DNA of 64,000 nt, taken from CAZKJL01 sp964553135 (GTDB lineage: Bacteria > Patescibacteriota > Gracilibacteria > Peribacterales > Peribacteraceae). The position numbers were made by a program, and so were the translations under genes. The stretch covers positions 310,001 to 374,000 of the forward strand of contig CAZKJL010000002.1 in the NCBI GenBank assembly GCA_964553135.1. The letters are read 5' to 3'. Positions 25,154 to 33,077 of this stretch are shown here, in pieces. Each line of letters starts with the position of its first letter. Within the stretch, counting starts at the first letter, position 1. The notes under the pieces were generated by a model. The model worked only from the letters and a program-made list of their open reading frames with translations, did not search any database and was not told the origin of the DNA.

Positions 25154-26110
25154 CTATGCGCCGGGTGCTCTTTTCGCCGAAGATTCCGTCGCCGCGCGGT
25201 CGAGCACTTCACGATATGCGCCTTCTTGCACGATGCGACTGCTTCCTTGCTCCAACGTGGTTGCAAGTTCGCTCCACGGACGGAATCGGTTCGTCACGCC
25301 CACCTCTTCTTTCATCACCGGTTTGTGTGCCAGCGCGACCGCCGCAAATGCCGCAGCTTTCTTGGAAGGAACTCTTCCGTACGGTCCGTCTCCGACATTC
25401 CGTCCGTTCGCCATGGCGTCCGTCAGGTAATCGGCGGCGTCCAGGAGCGGCTGAGGAACGACTTTTTGGTTGAGTGACCTGTGTGCCGTCAATTCGTAAA
25501 TGACGGCGCCCGCCACCGTGGGGTCTTGCGTATTCACCTCGGGTTTCAGTGCGTCTCCCACTCGCATGCGGTCGATGAGTCCTTTGACGCCGGCACGCAA
25601 ACTCGTCGCCGTTTCGGCGGCCTTGGACTCGGGAGGCAGTTTTCGCACCTGCTCATCCAGTCTTTTCAGGATGCCCAAGAGAGTCGTGGACCAGTGTTTC
25701 GTCGTTTCGGGCTGCAGCGGCTCGCCGCTGATTCTCGCTTTCCTTTCCCTCGTGCGAGCATGTGCCGATTCGCACAGTCGGATGAGTCCGAGAATTTCCG
25801 TTTCCACCGCGGGGTCGACTTGTACGAGCGGCTTCCACGGAACGTCGGGTTTCTTTTCGGCGGATGATTTGACCGGCAGAGGAGCGGCGGACGGCAGGTT
25901 CTTTTTCGGGTCGGCAGCGGGAGTTGCCGCGCTTTTTGCGGCGGCTCCCGTGGTATCCAGCACGCTTTCCACCCGCAATCTCATGTTGGGGTCGGTGTCT
26001 CCCGCACCCCTGCCTTTCCCTATCGCCGTTTCCGCGGCACTCGGCGGCCTCGGTTTCGGCGTATCGGTCGTCGATTTCGGCACGTCGGGTCCTTGTTCTG
26101 ATGGAGGCAT
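25154..26110 (-). CDS. Hypothetical Pro/Ala-rich protein, ends at an in-frame TAG
   Basis: 318 residues. The first about 100 are low-complexity and rich in Pro, Ala, Ser and Lys, then a helical domain (about 105-315) with motifs such as VDPAVETEILGLIRLCESAHA. No family recognised. The start is ATG 26110 because TACGAT lies 6 bases upstream with TTGACT 16 bases further; the longer version would begin inside the promoter. Translation stops at TAG 25154-25156, but the frame continues 65 codons as plausible coding sequence. A fresh nonsense mutation, a sequencing or strain variant, or readthrough are all possible. Confidence 0.65.
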   Translation of the reverse strand: MPPSEQGPDVPKSTTDTPKPRPPSAAETAIGKGRGAGDTDPNMRLRVESVLDTTGAAAKSAATPAADPKKNLPSAAPLPVKSSAEKKPDVPWKPLVQVDPAVETEILGLIRLCESAHARTRERKARISGEPLQPETTKHWSTTLLGILKRLDEQVRKLPPESKAAETATSLRAGVKGLIDRMRVGDALKPEVNTQDPTVAGAVIYELTAHRSLNQKVVPQPLLDAADYLTDAMANGRNVGDGPYGRVPSKKAAAFAAVALAHKPVMKEEVGVTNRFRPWSELATTLEQGSSRIVQEGAYREVLDRAATESSAKRAPGA

Positions 26111-26116
26111 GGAAGA

Positions 26117-26144
26117 ATCGTAATCCTCCTTCATGGAGAGTCAA
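26117..26144 (-). promoter_or_regulatory. Promoter TTGACT-16-TACGAT, leaderless
   Basis: Minus strand: -35 at 26139-26144, -10 at 26117-26122, 6 bases to ATG 26110. Confidence 0.6.
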
Positions 26145-26184
26145 CTTCGCACGATCGTCTTTTCGGTTCCGGTCCAGTTTCTGC

Positions 26185-26190
26185 TACAGT
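26185..26190 (+). promoter_or_regulatory. leuS -10 (TACAGT), leaderless
   Basis: Ends 6 bases before ATG 26197; no Shine-Dalgarno sequence. Confidence 0.5.
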
Positions 26191-26196
26191 TTCGCC

Positions 26197-28623
26197 ATGC
26201 CCGGCGATTACAATTCATCGGAATCCGAAGCCAAATGGCAGAAGAAGTGGGATGAGGCCAAGCTCCATGCCATCGACCTGAAAAATGCCAAGAAGCCGTA
26301 CTATTCGCTCGTGATGTTCCCGTACCCCAGCGGAGACAAGCTCCACGTGGGCCACTGGTACAACTACTCGCCCGCCGACAGCTTTGCGCGCTTCATGAAG
26401 ATGCAGGGACACGACGTCTTCGCACCGATGGGCTTCGATGCCTTCGGGTTGCCTGCGGAAAACTACGCCATCAAAACGGGAACCCCGCCCGCCGAGAGCA
26501 CGGCCAAGAACGTCAAGACCATGATCACGCAGCTCAAGCGCATCGGTTGCATGTACGACTGGGACAAGACGCTCAGCACCACCGATCCCGAATATTATCG
26601 ATGGACGCAGTGGCTGTTCCTCGAGATGTACAAGAACGGACTCGCGTACAAGAAGGAAGCCGCCGTGAACTATTGTCCCAAAGATCAAACCGTGCTCGCC
26701 AACGAGCAAGCCCAGGACGGCACGTGCGAGCGTTGCGGCACGCCCGTGGAGCGCAAGTTCCTCACGCAGTGGTTCTGGAAGATCACCGATTACTCGCAGA
26801 AACTTCTCGATAATTTGGACAAGCTCGATTGGCCGGAAAAAACCAAGATCATGCAGAGAAACTGGATCGGTCGCAAAGAAGGCATCGAGATCACGTACAC
26901 GATCAAAAATTCCAAGAAGACCGTGACGTGTTTCACCACGCGCCCCGAGACGAACTACGGCGCAACGTTCATGGTGATTTCACCCGAGCACCCCGAGCTC
27001 GATTCTTACGTCACTGCCGATCAGAAAAAGGCCGTGAAAACATACGTGGAGAAAGCCGCCAAGCGCACGACGAGCGAGCGCGAGAGCGCCGACCGCACGA
27101 AGACCGGAGTCTTTACGGGAAGCTACGCCGTGAACGACCTCACCGGTTTCGAGATGCCGCTCTACGTCGCCGACTACGTCCTGATGGGTTTTGGGACCGG
27201 TGTCGTCGTCGGAGTGCCCGGCCACGACATGCGCGACTTCGAGTTCGCCAAGGCGATGAAGGACATCAAGATCGTGCGCGTCATCAAGAGCGCCGACGGT
27301 GAGACCGGCGCCATCGACTCGGCGGACCAAGTCTTCGAGGACGAAGGCGAACTGATCAATTCGGATTTCCTCAACGGCATGCACCCGCACGCGGCGATCC
27401 CCACAATGATGGACCACATGGAGAAAAAGGGCATGGGCAAGCGCGTCATCACGTATCGTTTGCACGACTGGCTCATCAGCCGCCAGCGCTACTGGGGCGC
27501 ACCCATTCCCATTGTCTACGATCCCGAGGGCAAGCCGCATCCCATTCCTGAGGAACACTTGCCGTGGCTGTTACCCACCGATGTGGAGTTCAAGCCCACG
27601 GGCAAATCCCCGCTCACGGAGAGCAAGGAATTCATTGCGCGCACCGAAAAGATTTTCGGCAAAGGCTGGCGCCCTGAGTTCGACACGATGGATACGTTCG
27701 TGTGCAGCAGCTTCTACTACCTGCGGTATCTCGCCGGCGGCACCGCATCGGAGGAAAAGAAACTTATCGACAAAGACATCGAAAAAAAGTGGATGCCCGT
27801 GTCCATGTATATCGGCGGACCGGAGCACGCGTGCATGCACCTCATCTACGCGCGCTTCGTCATGATGGCGCTCAAGGACTTCGGTCACGTCTCGCACGAC
27901 GAGCCGTTCCAGCGCTTGGTTCACCAGGGTCTCATCACGAACAAGGGCGCCAAGATGAGCAAGTCCAAGGGCAACGTCGTGAGTCCCGATGAATTCGTCA
28001 CCAAGCACGGTTCCGACGTGTTCCGCATGTACCTCATGTTCATGGGACCGTTCGAGGCCGGCGGCGACTGGAGCGACCAGGGCATCGTGGGCATCGTCCG
28101 TTTCGTCCAACGAATCTGGAAAGTCGTCACCGAGAAATCGAACAAGAAAGTCATCCAGGACAAGCCTCACGTTCTCTCGGCGCTCCACAAAACCATCAAG
28201 AAAGTCGGCGATGACATCAAGGCACTCCAGTACAACACGGCCATCAGCGCACTCATGCAGCTCCTCAACCTCATCGAAAAAGAAGAATCGTTTTCGGATT
28301 CTTTGGGTAAGACCGTCGCACTGCTTTTGTCACCGATGGCTCCGCACTTGAGCGAAGAGCTCTGGGAAAAGCTCGGTGGAGAGGGCTTCGCCTGCAATCA
28401 GCCCTGGCCCGTATTCGAGCAGTCGCTCACCGTGGATGCCACCATCACGGTGGTCGTGCAGGTGAACGGCAAAGTCCGCGGAGATTTGTCCGTGCCGAAC
28501 GAAACGACGAAAGAAGAAATTTTGAGCATGGCCAAGGATTTGGACAACGTGAAGAAATTTCTCACCGGTCCCATCAAGAAAGAAATCTACGTGCCGGGGA
28601 AATTGGTCAGTTTAGTCGTTTGA
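26197..28623 (+). CDS. leuS: Leucyl-tRNA synthetase
   Basis: 808 residues, class I synthetase that charges tRNA-Leu. The HIGH-type motif is H50-V-G-H53 and the KMSKS loop is at 587-591 (GAKMSKSKGN, K586-S590). The CP1 editing domain is present, with the Thr-rich patch (CFTTRPETNYG) and the conserved GVPGHDMRDFEFA containing the editing Asp. A zinc-like Cys cluster is seen in YCPKDQTVL...CERCG. The C-terminal domain ends VQVNGKVRGD... as in bacterial LeuRS. It is somewhat shorter than the usual about 860 residues. ATG 26197 is selected over an earlier in-frame start because of family alignment and the -10 spacing. Confidence 0.96.
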   Translation: MPGDYNSSESEAKWQKKWDEAKLHAIDLKNAKKPYYSLVMFPYPSGDKLHVGHWYNYSPADSFARFMKMQGHDVFAPMGFDAFGLPAENYAIKTGTPPAESTAKNVKTMITQLKRIGCMYDWDKTLSTTDPEYYRWTQWLFLEMYKNGLAYKKEAAVNYCPKDQTVLANEQAQDGTCERCGTPVERKFLTQWFWKITDYSQKLLDNLDKLDWPEKTKIMQRNWIGRKEGIEITYTIKNSKKTVTCFTTRPETNYGATFMVISPEHPELDSYVTADQKKAVKTYVEKAAKRTTSERESADRTKTGVFTGSYAVNDLTGFEMPLYVADYVLMGFGTGVVVGVPGHDMRDFEFAKAMKDIKIVRVIKSADGETGAIDSADQVFEDEGELINSDFLNGMHPHAAIPTMMDHMEKKGMGKRVITYRLHDWLISRQRYWGAPIPIVYDPEGKPHPIPEEHLPWLLPTDVEFKPTGKSPLTESKEFIARTEKIFGKGWRPEFDTMDTFVCSSFYYLRYLAGGTASEEKKLIDKDIEKKWMPVSMYIGGPEHACMHLIYARFVMMALKDFGHVSHDEPFQRLVHQGLITNKGAKMSKSKGNVVSPDEFVTKHGSDVFRMYLMFMGPFEAGGDWSDQGIVGIVRFVQRIWKVVTEKSNKKVIQDKPHVLSALHKTIKKVGDDIKALQYNTAISALMQLLNLIEKEESFSDSLGKTVALLLSPMAPHLSEELWEKLGGEGFACNQPWPVFEQSLTVDATITVVVQVNGKVRGDLSVPNETTKEEILSMAKDLDNVKKFLTGPIKKEIYVPGKLVSLVV

Positions 28624-28645
28624 GCAATGCGTACACATCAAGTAT

Positions 28646-28675
28646 GGGCGCCTGCAGTGGTATATGCAGGCGCCC
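28646..28675. terminator. 11-bp perfect hairpin between convergent leuS and the 28682 gene
   Basis: Arms gggcgcctgca (28646-28656) and tgcaggcgccc (28665-28675), 8-base loop. There is no strong T-run on either strand; its position between convergent genes suggests bidirectional termination. Confidence 0.5.
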
Positions 28676-28681
28676 GTTCGT

Positions 28682-29074
28682 TCACTTCGTGAGGTACCTG
28701 ATTGTGGCGGCCAGGCCGCCGCCGATGAGGGCGGCGACGATCCGGTTTGCCCAGGCAACCTTTGCCTCGGCCTTCTGCTCGAGGGCTTTTGCCCTATCTT
28801 CCGTTTGGCTCAGACCGAAGATCGTCGCCGGGGGTACCCCGTCTTCCGCGAGGCGACGGGTTGCCCCGTCGCCATGTGCGAGCTCGGTGATGCCGCCTCC
28901 CCTTTCGGGGTGGGCGGGGTCGAACCCGCCGGCGATGGCGAGCTCCAGCGCCCGCTCACGGTTCCTACGCCGAATCCGGACGACCTCGGCGGCGTCCTGC
29001 GTCGCCGAGAGGCGCAGCTTGCGCTGCGCGTAGAGCAGTCCAACCACGATCAACACTGCAGGAAAAAACAGCAT
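28682..29074 (-). CDS. Small membrane-anchored hypothetical protein
   Basis: 130 residues with a hydrophobic N-terminal helix (FFPAVLIVVGLLYA), a charged middle rich in Arg/Glu/Ala, and a C-terminal hydrophobic stretch (IVAALIGGGLAATIRYL). No family recognised. On the minus strand CGGAGG (29084-29089) lies 9 bases before ATG 29074; the ATG two codons upstream would be only 3 bases from it. A clear SD and a 70-base leader set it apart from most genes in this window. A sigma70-like promoter (TTGCTT-16-TATAAT) lies at 29148-29175. Confidence 0.62.
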   Translation of the reverse strand: MLFFPAVLIVVGLLYAQRKLRLSATQDAAEVVRIRRRNRERALELAIAGGFDPAHPERGGGITELAHGDGATRRLAEDGVPPATIFGLSQTEDRAKALEQKAEAKVAWANRIVAALIGGGLAATIRYLTK

Positions 29075-29147
29075 GGTCATCAACCTCCGGAAGTCCTCAC
29101 GGTGGCCGGGGCACGTTGCCCCAACCGTTTCAATGAACGTAACTTGA

Positions 29148-29175
29148 ATTATAGAATATTATGCAAATAAAGCAA
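29148..29175 (-). promoter_or_regulatory. Promoter TTGCTT-16-TATAAT for the 28682-29074 gene
   Basis: Minus strand: -35 at 29170-29175, perfect -10 at 29148-29153. The leader contains a hairpin ggggca/tgcccc upstream of the CGGAGG site. Confidence 0.6.
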
Positions 29176-29231
29176 TAGTCTATCAATGGCTTCCATAAGG
29201 CAAATAATCGACTTTTAACTGATTTAAAAAA

Positions 29232-29260
29232 TTGACCTAAGCAATATAATATGTTTAAAT
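29232..29260 (+). promoter_or_regulatory. AT-rich candidate promoter for the 29360 gene
   Basis: TTGACC at 29232-29237 with TTAAAT 17 bases on; a perfect TATAAT also sits at 29245-29250. Which is used is unclear. The leader holds a gcgcc/ggcgc hairpin. Confidence 0.4.
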
Positions 29261-29359
29261 AAATATAGATCTTTCAGCTCACAGCTTACGGTGCTCGGCC
29301 ATGCTGGTCGATCATCATCTCTGCGTGCGCCGTATGGCGCGTCTAATGGAGTCGGTCCG

Positions 29360-29710
29360 ATGAAGAACAGCCTGTTCGCAGTCCTGAAGTTCGCTTACGT
29401 CTGTGTGGTCATTGCGATGCTCGCGTTGGTGTTCTCCCCGCCGGGGTACAACCTGGCGGCCAACTTGTCGTTCAAGTACTCCAACGGCGGATTTCTCGCC
29501 GCCTTCGGGTACTGGAACAACAATTGGTCGTTTGTGTGGCACCCGCGCCTGTACGTCATTATCGCGGGCGGGGCGCTCGTCGGTCACTTTATCTCCGGTG
29601 ACCACGATGGCGAGCCCTCGCGCAAGCAGTTCATGCTTGTGTCGGTCGGCTTCCTTGTCGTCACCGTTCTGGTGATGGTCGGGCGCTATTACGCATGGCA
29701 GAGCGTTTGA
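29360..29710 (+). CDS. Small multi-pass membrane protein, hypothetical
   Basis: 116 residues, with three predicted membrane helices (about 5-27, 50-66, 88-108). No conserved motif recognised. ATG 29360 is preferred over a TTG-type start 23 codons earlier because a GGAG site lies 8 bases upstream and the first membrane helix begins directly after it. Like the divergent 28682 gene it has a long leader with hairpins and an SD sequence. The pair may be an acquired small module. Confidence 0.6.
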   Translation: MKNSLFAVLKFAYVCVVIAMLALVFSPPGYNLAANLSFKYSNGGFLAAFGYWNNNWSFVWHPRLYVIIAGGALVGHFISGDHDGEPSRKQFMLVSVGFLVVTVLVMVGRYYAWQSV

Positions 29711-29749
29711 GCTCAAAGGTCGGGTACGAAACTTCGGTTTCGCACCACT

Positions 29750-29771
29750 CCGGCTCCCGCAAGGGGGCCGG
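29750..29771 (+). terminator. GC hairpin after the 29360 gene
   Basis: ccggctccc (29750-29758), loop gcaa, gggggccgg (29763-29771); a T6 run follows only 10 bases later (29782-29787), so the terminator is imperfect. A second hairpin with a ttcg loop lies just before it. Confidence 0.4.
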
Positions 29772-29785
29772 TTGACCATGCTTTT

Positions 29786-30436
29786 TTACCACTTCGCTTC
29801 TCTCGTCATCATTTTCATCCAACCGCGCAGTTCCGGGTGCATGGGAGCCGCACTGACGCGAGCGGCCGTCTCTTCGAATGCCGCAAAGATGCGAAGTCCC
29901 TTGGGGTCGTTTCTCACGATGCCTTCGGCCAACATGTTGGCGCGCTCCACTTGATCATCGCTCAGCCTGAAATCTTGCGACATCATGTCGACGAGGATTC
30001 GCGTCGGTTCCATGGTCTCGCATTGGAAGTCCGCATGCACGGATTCGATGCCTTCTCGCACCCGCAATTCGTGGTCGCGTTCGGATGCCGCATTGTGTGG
30101 GTCCGACACTTTTGCACCGATGATTTCGGTTTCCAGGTTTCCGAGCAGCAACGAAGCTGTCTCGTCTTGGATGACGGCCAGAGGAAGCCAGGAGTCGATG
30201 GGATCGGTTTTTGAGATCGCCTGCAGCAACAGTTGATCGGAGGAATCCATGCCCGTCTTTTCATACGTGCGATGAAAGTGACGGTTCGTCGTTTCCACCA
30301 AATAGAGAATGCGGGTCGAGACGATCGACTGTATTTTTTTCAGACGTTGCACGCGGTCGACGACGAATTCTTCGGCGAATCTCTGATGGATGAGTTCCGG
30401 AGCCCGTGACGGGATGATTTCCTCAAGAGTGCGCAT
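29786..30436 (-). CDS. Hypothetical protein, third gene of a minus-strand operon
   Basis: 216 residues, mostly helical and acidic, no signal peptide or membrane segment. Features seen: an Arg-rich helix near residue 30 (VDRVQRLKKIQSIVSTRILY) and a C-terminal stretch rich in Met and Arg. No family recognised. The ATG lies three bases after the stop of the preceding gene (30440), indicating translational coupling. It probably works with its two upstream neighbours, but no function is evident. Confidence 0.68.
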   Translation of the reverse strand: MRTLEEIIPSRAPELIHQRFAEEFVVDRVQRLKKIQSIVSTRILYLVETTNRHFHRTYEKTGMDSSDQLLLQAISKTDPIDSWLPLAVIQDETASLLLGNLETEIIGAKVSDPHNAASERDHELRVREGIESVHADFQCETMEPTRILVDMMSQDFRLSDDQVERANMLAEGIVRNDPKGLRIFAAFEETAARVSAAPMHPELRGWMKMMTREAKW

Positions 30437-30439
30437 GGT

Positions 30440-31063
30440 TCAGCCCAGGGAAGCGGAAGTCACGATGTGTCCCAGCTCTTCTTCGTCCAGCGTCATGGAA
30501 CCGATCGCGCCGACTTGGTTGTTGGCACATTGAAACGTTTGGATCGATTTCCAATTCTGCGCGCGAATGTCGGCATCCAAATCGCCGGGTCGGAACACCG
30601 CGTGGCTCTGAAACCACTTGTCGTAGCTGCCATACAGCCGGTGCTGCAGTCGTTCCGTCGCGGCCTGGGCATGCGGAAACACCGCGGCGGGATCCAGTCC
30701 TCGGTACGCGTAGTCACCCGTCAGGACGATGCCGTGCGACAAAAGATGGGCCAATTCGAGAAGATCCTGCATGTCGCGTGCTTCAAAGTGATGCAGCTCG
30801 AAGGCTGCGATGACGCACGCGAAGCGACGTACGTTGTTTTGCACCAGCATCCTCAGTCTTGCGAGGACGTCCTTCGGCGTATCGACGATGCGCTCTCTCT
30901 CGTTCTGCAGAAATCTCTCGGACAACATGACATCCCCCGCGAACGGTATGTTGGTGTGCGTACCGATCAACAGACTTTCATTGTCGCTCGGACCGAAGTG
31001 TCTTGCCGCCGCCGCGGACAGCTTGTAGAAGGCGTCACTCGCTTTTTGGGGACACTCTTTCAT
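30440..31063 (-). CDS. Hypothetical protein, second gene of a minus-strand operon
   Basis: 207 residues, soluble. It contains a hydrophobic strand followed by an aromatic acidic patch (LSHGIVLTGDYAYRGLDP) and several His/Phe-rich segments (AAFELHHFEARDMQ). No catalytic motif could be assigned. ATG 31063 lies 16 bases after the stop of the 31080 gene. The three genes read as one unit from the promoter at 31362-31389. Confidence 0.68.
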   Translation of the reverse strand: MKECPQKASDAFYKLSAAAARHFGPSDNESLLIGTHTNIPFAGDVMLSERFLQNERERIVDTPKDVLARLRMLVQNNVRRFACVIAAFELHHFEARDMQDLLELAHLLSHGIVLTGDYAYRGLDPAAVFPHAQAATERLQHRLYGSYDKWFQSHAVFRPGDLDADIRAQNWKSIQTFQCANNQVGAIGSMTLDEEELGHIVTSASLG

Positions 31064-31079
31064 GGATGCGAAAGGGAAA

Positions 31080-31355
31080 TTATTTTCCGGCGAGCGTATC
31101 GCGGATGGCGCTTACGACACCTGCCACATTCGTCGCCTTTGAAAGCTTGGTTGCCAGCTTTCCATCGAATTTTGGAGCAAGCTTGAGTCCCTTCAGCAGC
31201 TGTTGCGCGAGCGGAAGATTATTCAGGCTATCCGACAGATCGAAGCTCTCGGGAAGTTCATTCGGCGGTACACCCAACTCATCGGAAAGCTTCGATGTCG
31301 CCAGATCGATGAGCGTTGAGTCGTCCGGTCCTTCGAGAGGTGCACTTCCAGCCAT
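31080..31355 (-). CDS. Small acidic helical protein, weak acyl-carrier-like layout
   Basis: 91 residues. The order of helices and the loop SFDLSDSLNNLP faintly recall an acyl carrier protein around its DSL motif, but the spacing and the Lys-rich second half (LAPKFDGKLATKLSKAT) do not fit well, so this is only a suggestion. The start is firmly set: TTGACA, 16 bases, TACCAT, 6 bases, ATG. It heads a three-gene minus-strand operon and is divergent from the methyltransferase at 31471. Confidence 0.6.
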   Translation of the reverse strand: MAGSAPLEGPDDSTLIDLATSKLSDELGVPPNELPESFDLSDSLNNLPLAQQLLKGLKLAPKFDGKLATKLSKATNVAGVVSAIRDTLAGK

Positions 31356-31361
31356 ACGTAC

Positions 31362-31389
31362 ATGGTACGAGGAACGCCTTATTTGTCAA
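31362..31389 (-). promoter_or_regulatory. Strong leaderless promoter TTGACA-16-TACCAT
   Basis: Minus strand: consensus -35 at 31384-31389, -10 at 31362-31367, 6 bases to ATG 31355. Confidence 0.7.
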
Positions 31390-31435
31390 TTTCCTGAGAT
31401 TGTGACACCGTTTCCTTGGCTTGCCCTCAATGTCC

Positions 31436-31464
31436 TTGGCGAAACCGATGCCGCAACGTACCCT
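31436..31464 (+). promoter_or_regulatory. Promoter TTGGCG-17-TACCCT, leaderless, for the methyltransferase
   Basis: -35 at 31436-31441, -10 at 31459-31464, 6 bases to GTG 31471. Confidence 0.5.
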
Positions 31465-31470
31465 GGCTCG

Positions 31471-32961
31471 GTGTCCCATCCGTTCGACAGATACGCCGGC
31501 TTCACCGACCTTCAAATTCTGAAGGACGTGAGCGCGAAACCGCTCCGTAAATCCATGCGCGTGAATACGCTCAAATATTCACCCGCCGAATTTTTATCGT
31601 GGGCCAAGTCCAAGAGCTGGATGACCGAACCCGTGCCGTGGTGCCCGGAAGGATTTTTTGTCGACCGCGTGAACCGCGACGAGGCCCTCGGGAAAGATTT
31701 GTTCCACTTGCTCGGCGGCTGCTACATGCAGGAAGCATCGAGCATGCTGCCCGTTGCTCTTTTGGATCCGCAGCCCGGCGAGCGCGTCCTCGACATGAGC
31801 GCCGCACCGGGGAGCAAAACCACGCAGATCGCCGCGCGCATGGGTCGTGCGGATGCACAGGAATTACAGAAGAAGAGGGGGCTCTTGATTGCCAACGACG
31901 TCCAAGAGAAGCGCATTTGGTCGCTCCTTACCAACTTGCAACGTTGCGGAGTCGTGGATGTCGTCGTCACGCGCAAAGTGGGACAGTGGTTCGCGGGCAA
32001 CATGACGGAGGTCTTCGACCGCGTGCTGTGCGACGCTCCGTGCACCGCGCAGGGAACGGCGCGCAAAGACAGCGACGCACTCAAGTACTGTTCCGATGAC
32101 AACATCGGCAAGATGGCCAAGCTCCAACGCGAACTTTTGGAATCCGCCATCCACGCCTGCAAAGTGGGCGGACGCATCGTGTATTCCACGTGCACGCTGA
32201 CACCCGAGGAGAACGAAGGAGTCGTGATGTCGATGCTGCAGAAGTTTCCGGGGATGCTCGAAGTCGTCGATCCGACGGAATTGAGAATTGAGAATGGAAA
32301 ATTGAGAATTGCAGTCGAAGATTCCATAAAAGTCCAAGAGAGTCTTCATCATAATTCTCAATTCTCAATTCCTCATTCTCCATTCTTACGCATCTGGCCG
32401 CAGACGTTCGATACCGAGGGATTCTTCTGCGCCGTCCTCAAAAAAGTCGCGCCTACGAAAGATCGCGGAGAGAAGAGCAAAGACGACCATCGCTTCGAGC
32501 TCGTTCCTCCGTCGCGTGCCCGCGCCATCGCCGAGCGCTTGGAAGATTGGTTCGGCGCCAAATTTCTGCGCGATGACGAAGTGCTCATCGAATACAAAGA
32601 ACAGCTCTCGGTGCTTCCGAAATCCATCTTGAAATTTTATTTGCCGACGAATCCGTACATGTCGGGCTTGCCGTTCGGAAAGTCCACGTCGCACGGACTC
32701 ACGCGTCTCTCGCACGAGATGGCCACACTCCGCGGACTGGAGGCCACGAAGCAAGTCGTCACGCTGAGCGAGTCCGACATTCGCGATGCGATGAAGGGCG
32801 TGAACGTGAAGTATGAGAAGCCGGGGATGGACGACGGCGACGTCCTCATTGCGATGGAATCGGCGGCACTCGGCCATCCCATCATCTTGGGACGAGGGAT
32901 GCTGAAAAACGGCATCATCCTCAATAGGCTCCCCAGGGAGATGGTGAGGATGTTTGCTTAA
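31471..32961 (+). CDS. rRNA m5C methyltransferase (NOL1/NOP2/Sun, RsmB/RsmF-like) with an in-frame repeat insertion
   Basis: 496 residues. The family signature runs from PLRKSMRVNTLK through the SAM-binding motif LDMSAAPGSKTTQIAARM, the DAPCTAQGT motif with catalytic Cys and YSTCTLTPEENEG with the second Cys. A C-terminal domain follows. It methylates a cytosine of 16S rRNA. Between the catalytic core and the conserved RIWPQTFDTEGFFCAVL strand lie about 35 extra residues encoded by a palindromic ATTGAGA repeat (32280-32386), which keeps the frame. GTG 31471 is chosen by promoter spacing; GTG 31402 is a longer alternative, and the still longer open frame overlaps the 31080 gene. Confidence 0.88.
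   Translation: MSHPFDRYAGFTDLQILKDVSAKPLRKSMRVNTLKYSPAEFLSWAKSKSWMTEPVPWCPEGFFVDRVNRDEALGKDLFHLLGGCYMQEASSMLPVALLDPQPGERVLDMSAAPGSKTTQIAARMGRADAQELQKKRGLLIANDVQEKRIWSLLTNLQRCGVVDVVVTRKVGQWFAGNMTEVFDRVLCDAPCTAQGTARKDSDALKYCSDDNIGKMAKLQRELLESAIHACKVGGRIVYSTCTLTPEENEGVVMSMLQKFPGMLEVVDPTELRIENGKLRIAVEDSIKVQESLHHNSQFSIPHSPFLRIWPQTFDTEGFFCAVLKKVAPTKDRGEKSKDDHRFELVPPSRARAIAERLEDWFGAKFLRDDEVLIEYKEQLSVLPKSILKFYLPTNPYMSGLPFGKSTSHGLTRLSHEMATLRGLEATKQVVTLSESDIRDAMKGVNVKYEKPGMDDGDVLIAMESAALGHPIILGRGMLKNGIILNRLPREMVRMFA
32280..32386. repeat. Inverted ATTGAGA repeat inserted within the methyltransferase gene
   Basis: The left arm (about 32280-32310) contains ttgagaattgagaat and ttgagaatt; the right arm (about 32352-32386) contains the complementary ttctcaattctcaatt. 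The about 107-bp element encodes low-complexity residues (LRIENGKLRIA, HNSQFSIPHSPF) and no stop. Confidence 0.85.
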
Positions 32962-32965
32962 ATAA

Positions 32966-33046
32966 GGAAACCAAAGAAACCCACGAAACCAAAGAATCCA
33001 ACGATGTTCGTTGGTTTCCTTGGATTCTTTGGATTCCTTGGTTTCC
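32966..33046. repeat. 39-bp imperfect inverted repeat (AACCAAAGAA family) before dnaG
   Basis: Arms 32966-33004 and 33008-33046, both 39 bases, mostly complementary, with a 3-base loop. Built from ggaaaccaa / ttggtttcc units. A related element lies at 51998-52051. Confidence 0.85.
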
Positions 33047-33062
33047 CATTTCGATAGTCCTG

Positions 33063-33068
33063 TACAAT
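33063..33068 (+). promoter_or_regulatory. dnaG -10 (TG-TACAAT)
   Basis: Ends 9 bases before ATG 33078. The last arm of the inverted repeat (ttggttt) lies in the -35 region. Confidence 0.5.
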
Positions 33069-33077
33069 CCTCCTCCC

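Noticed and set aside
31080..31355. Acyl carrier protein identity
   Set aside because: The DSL-like loop is not in the right context and the Lys-rich second half does not fit; kept only as a weak resemblance.
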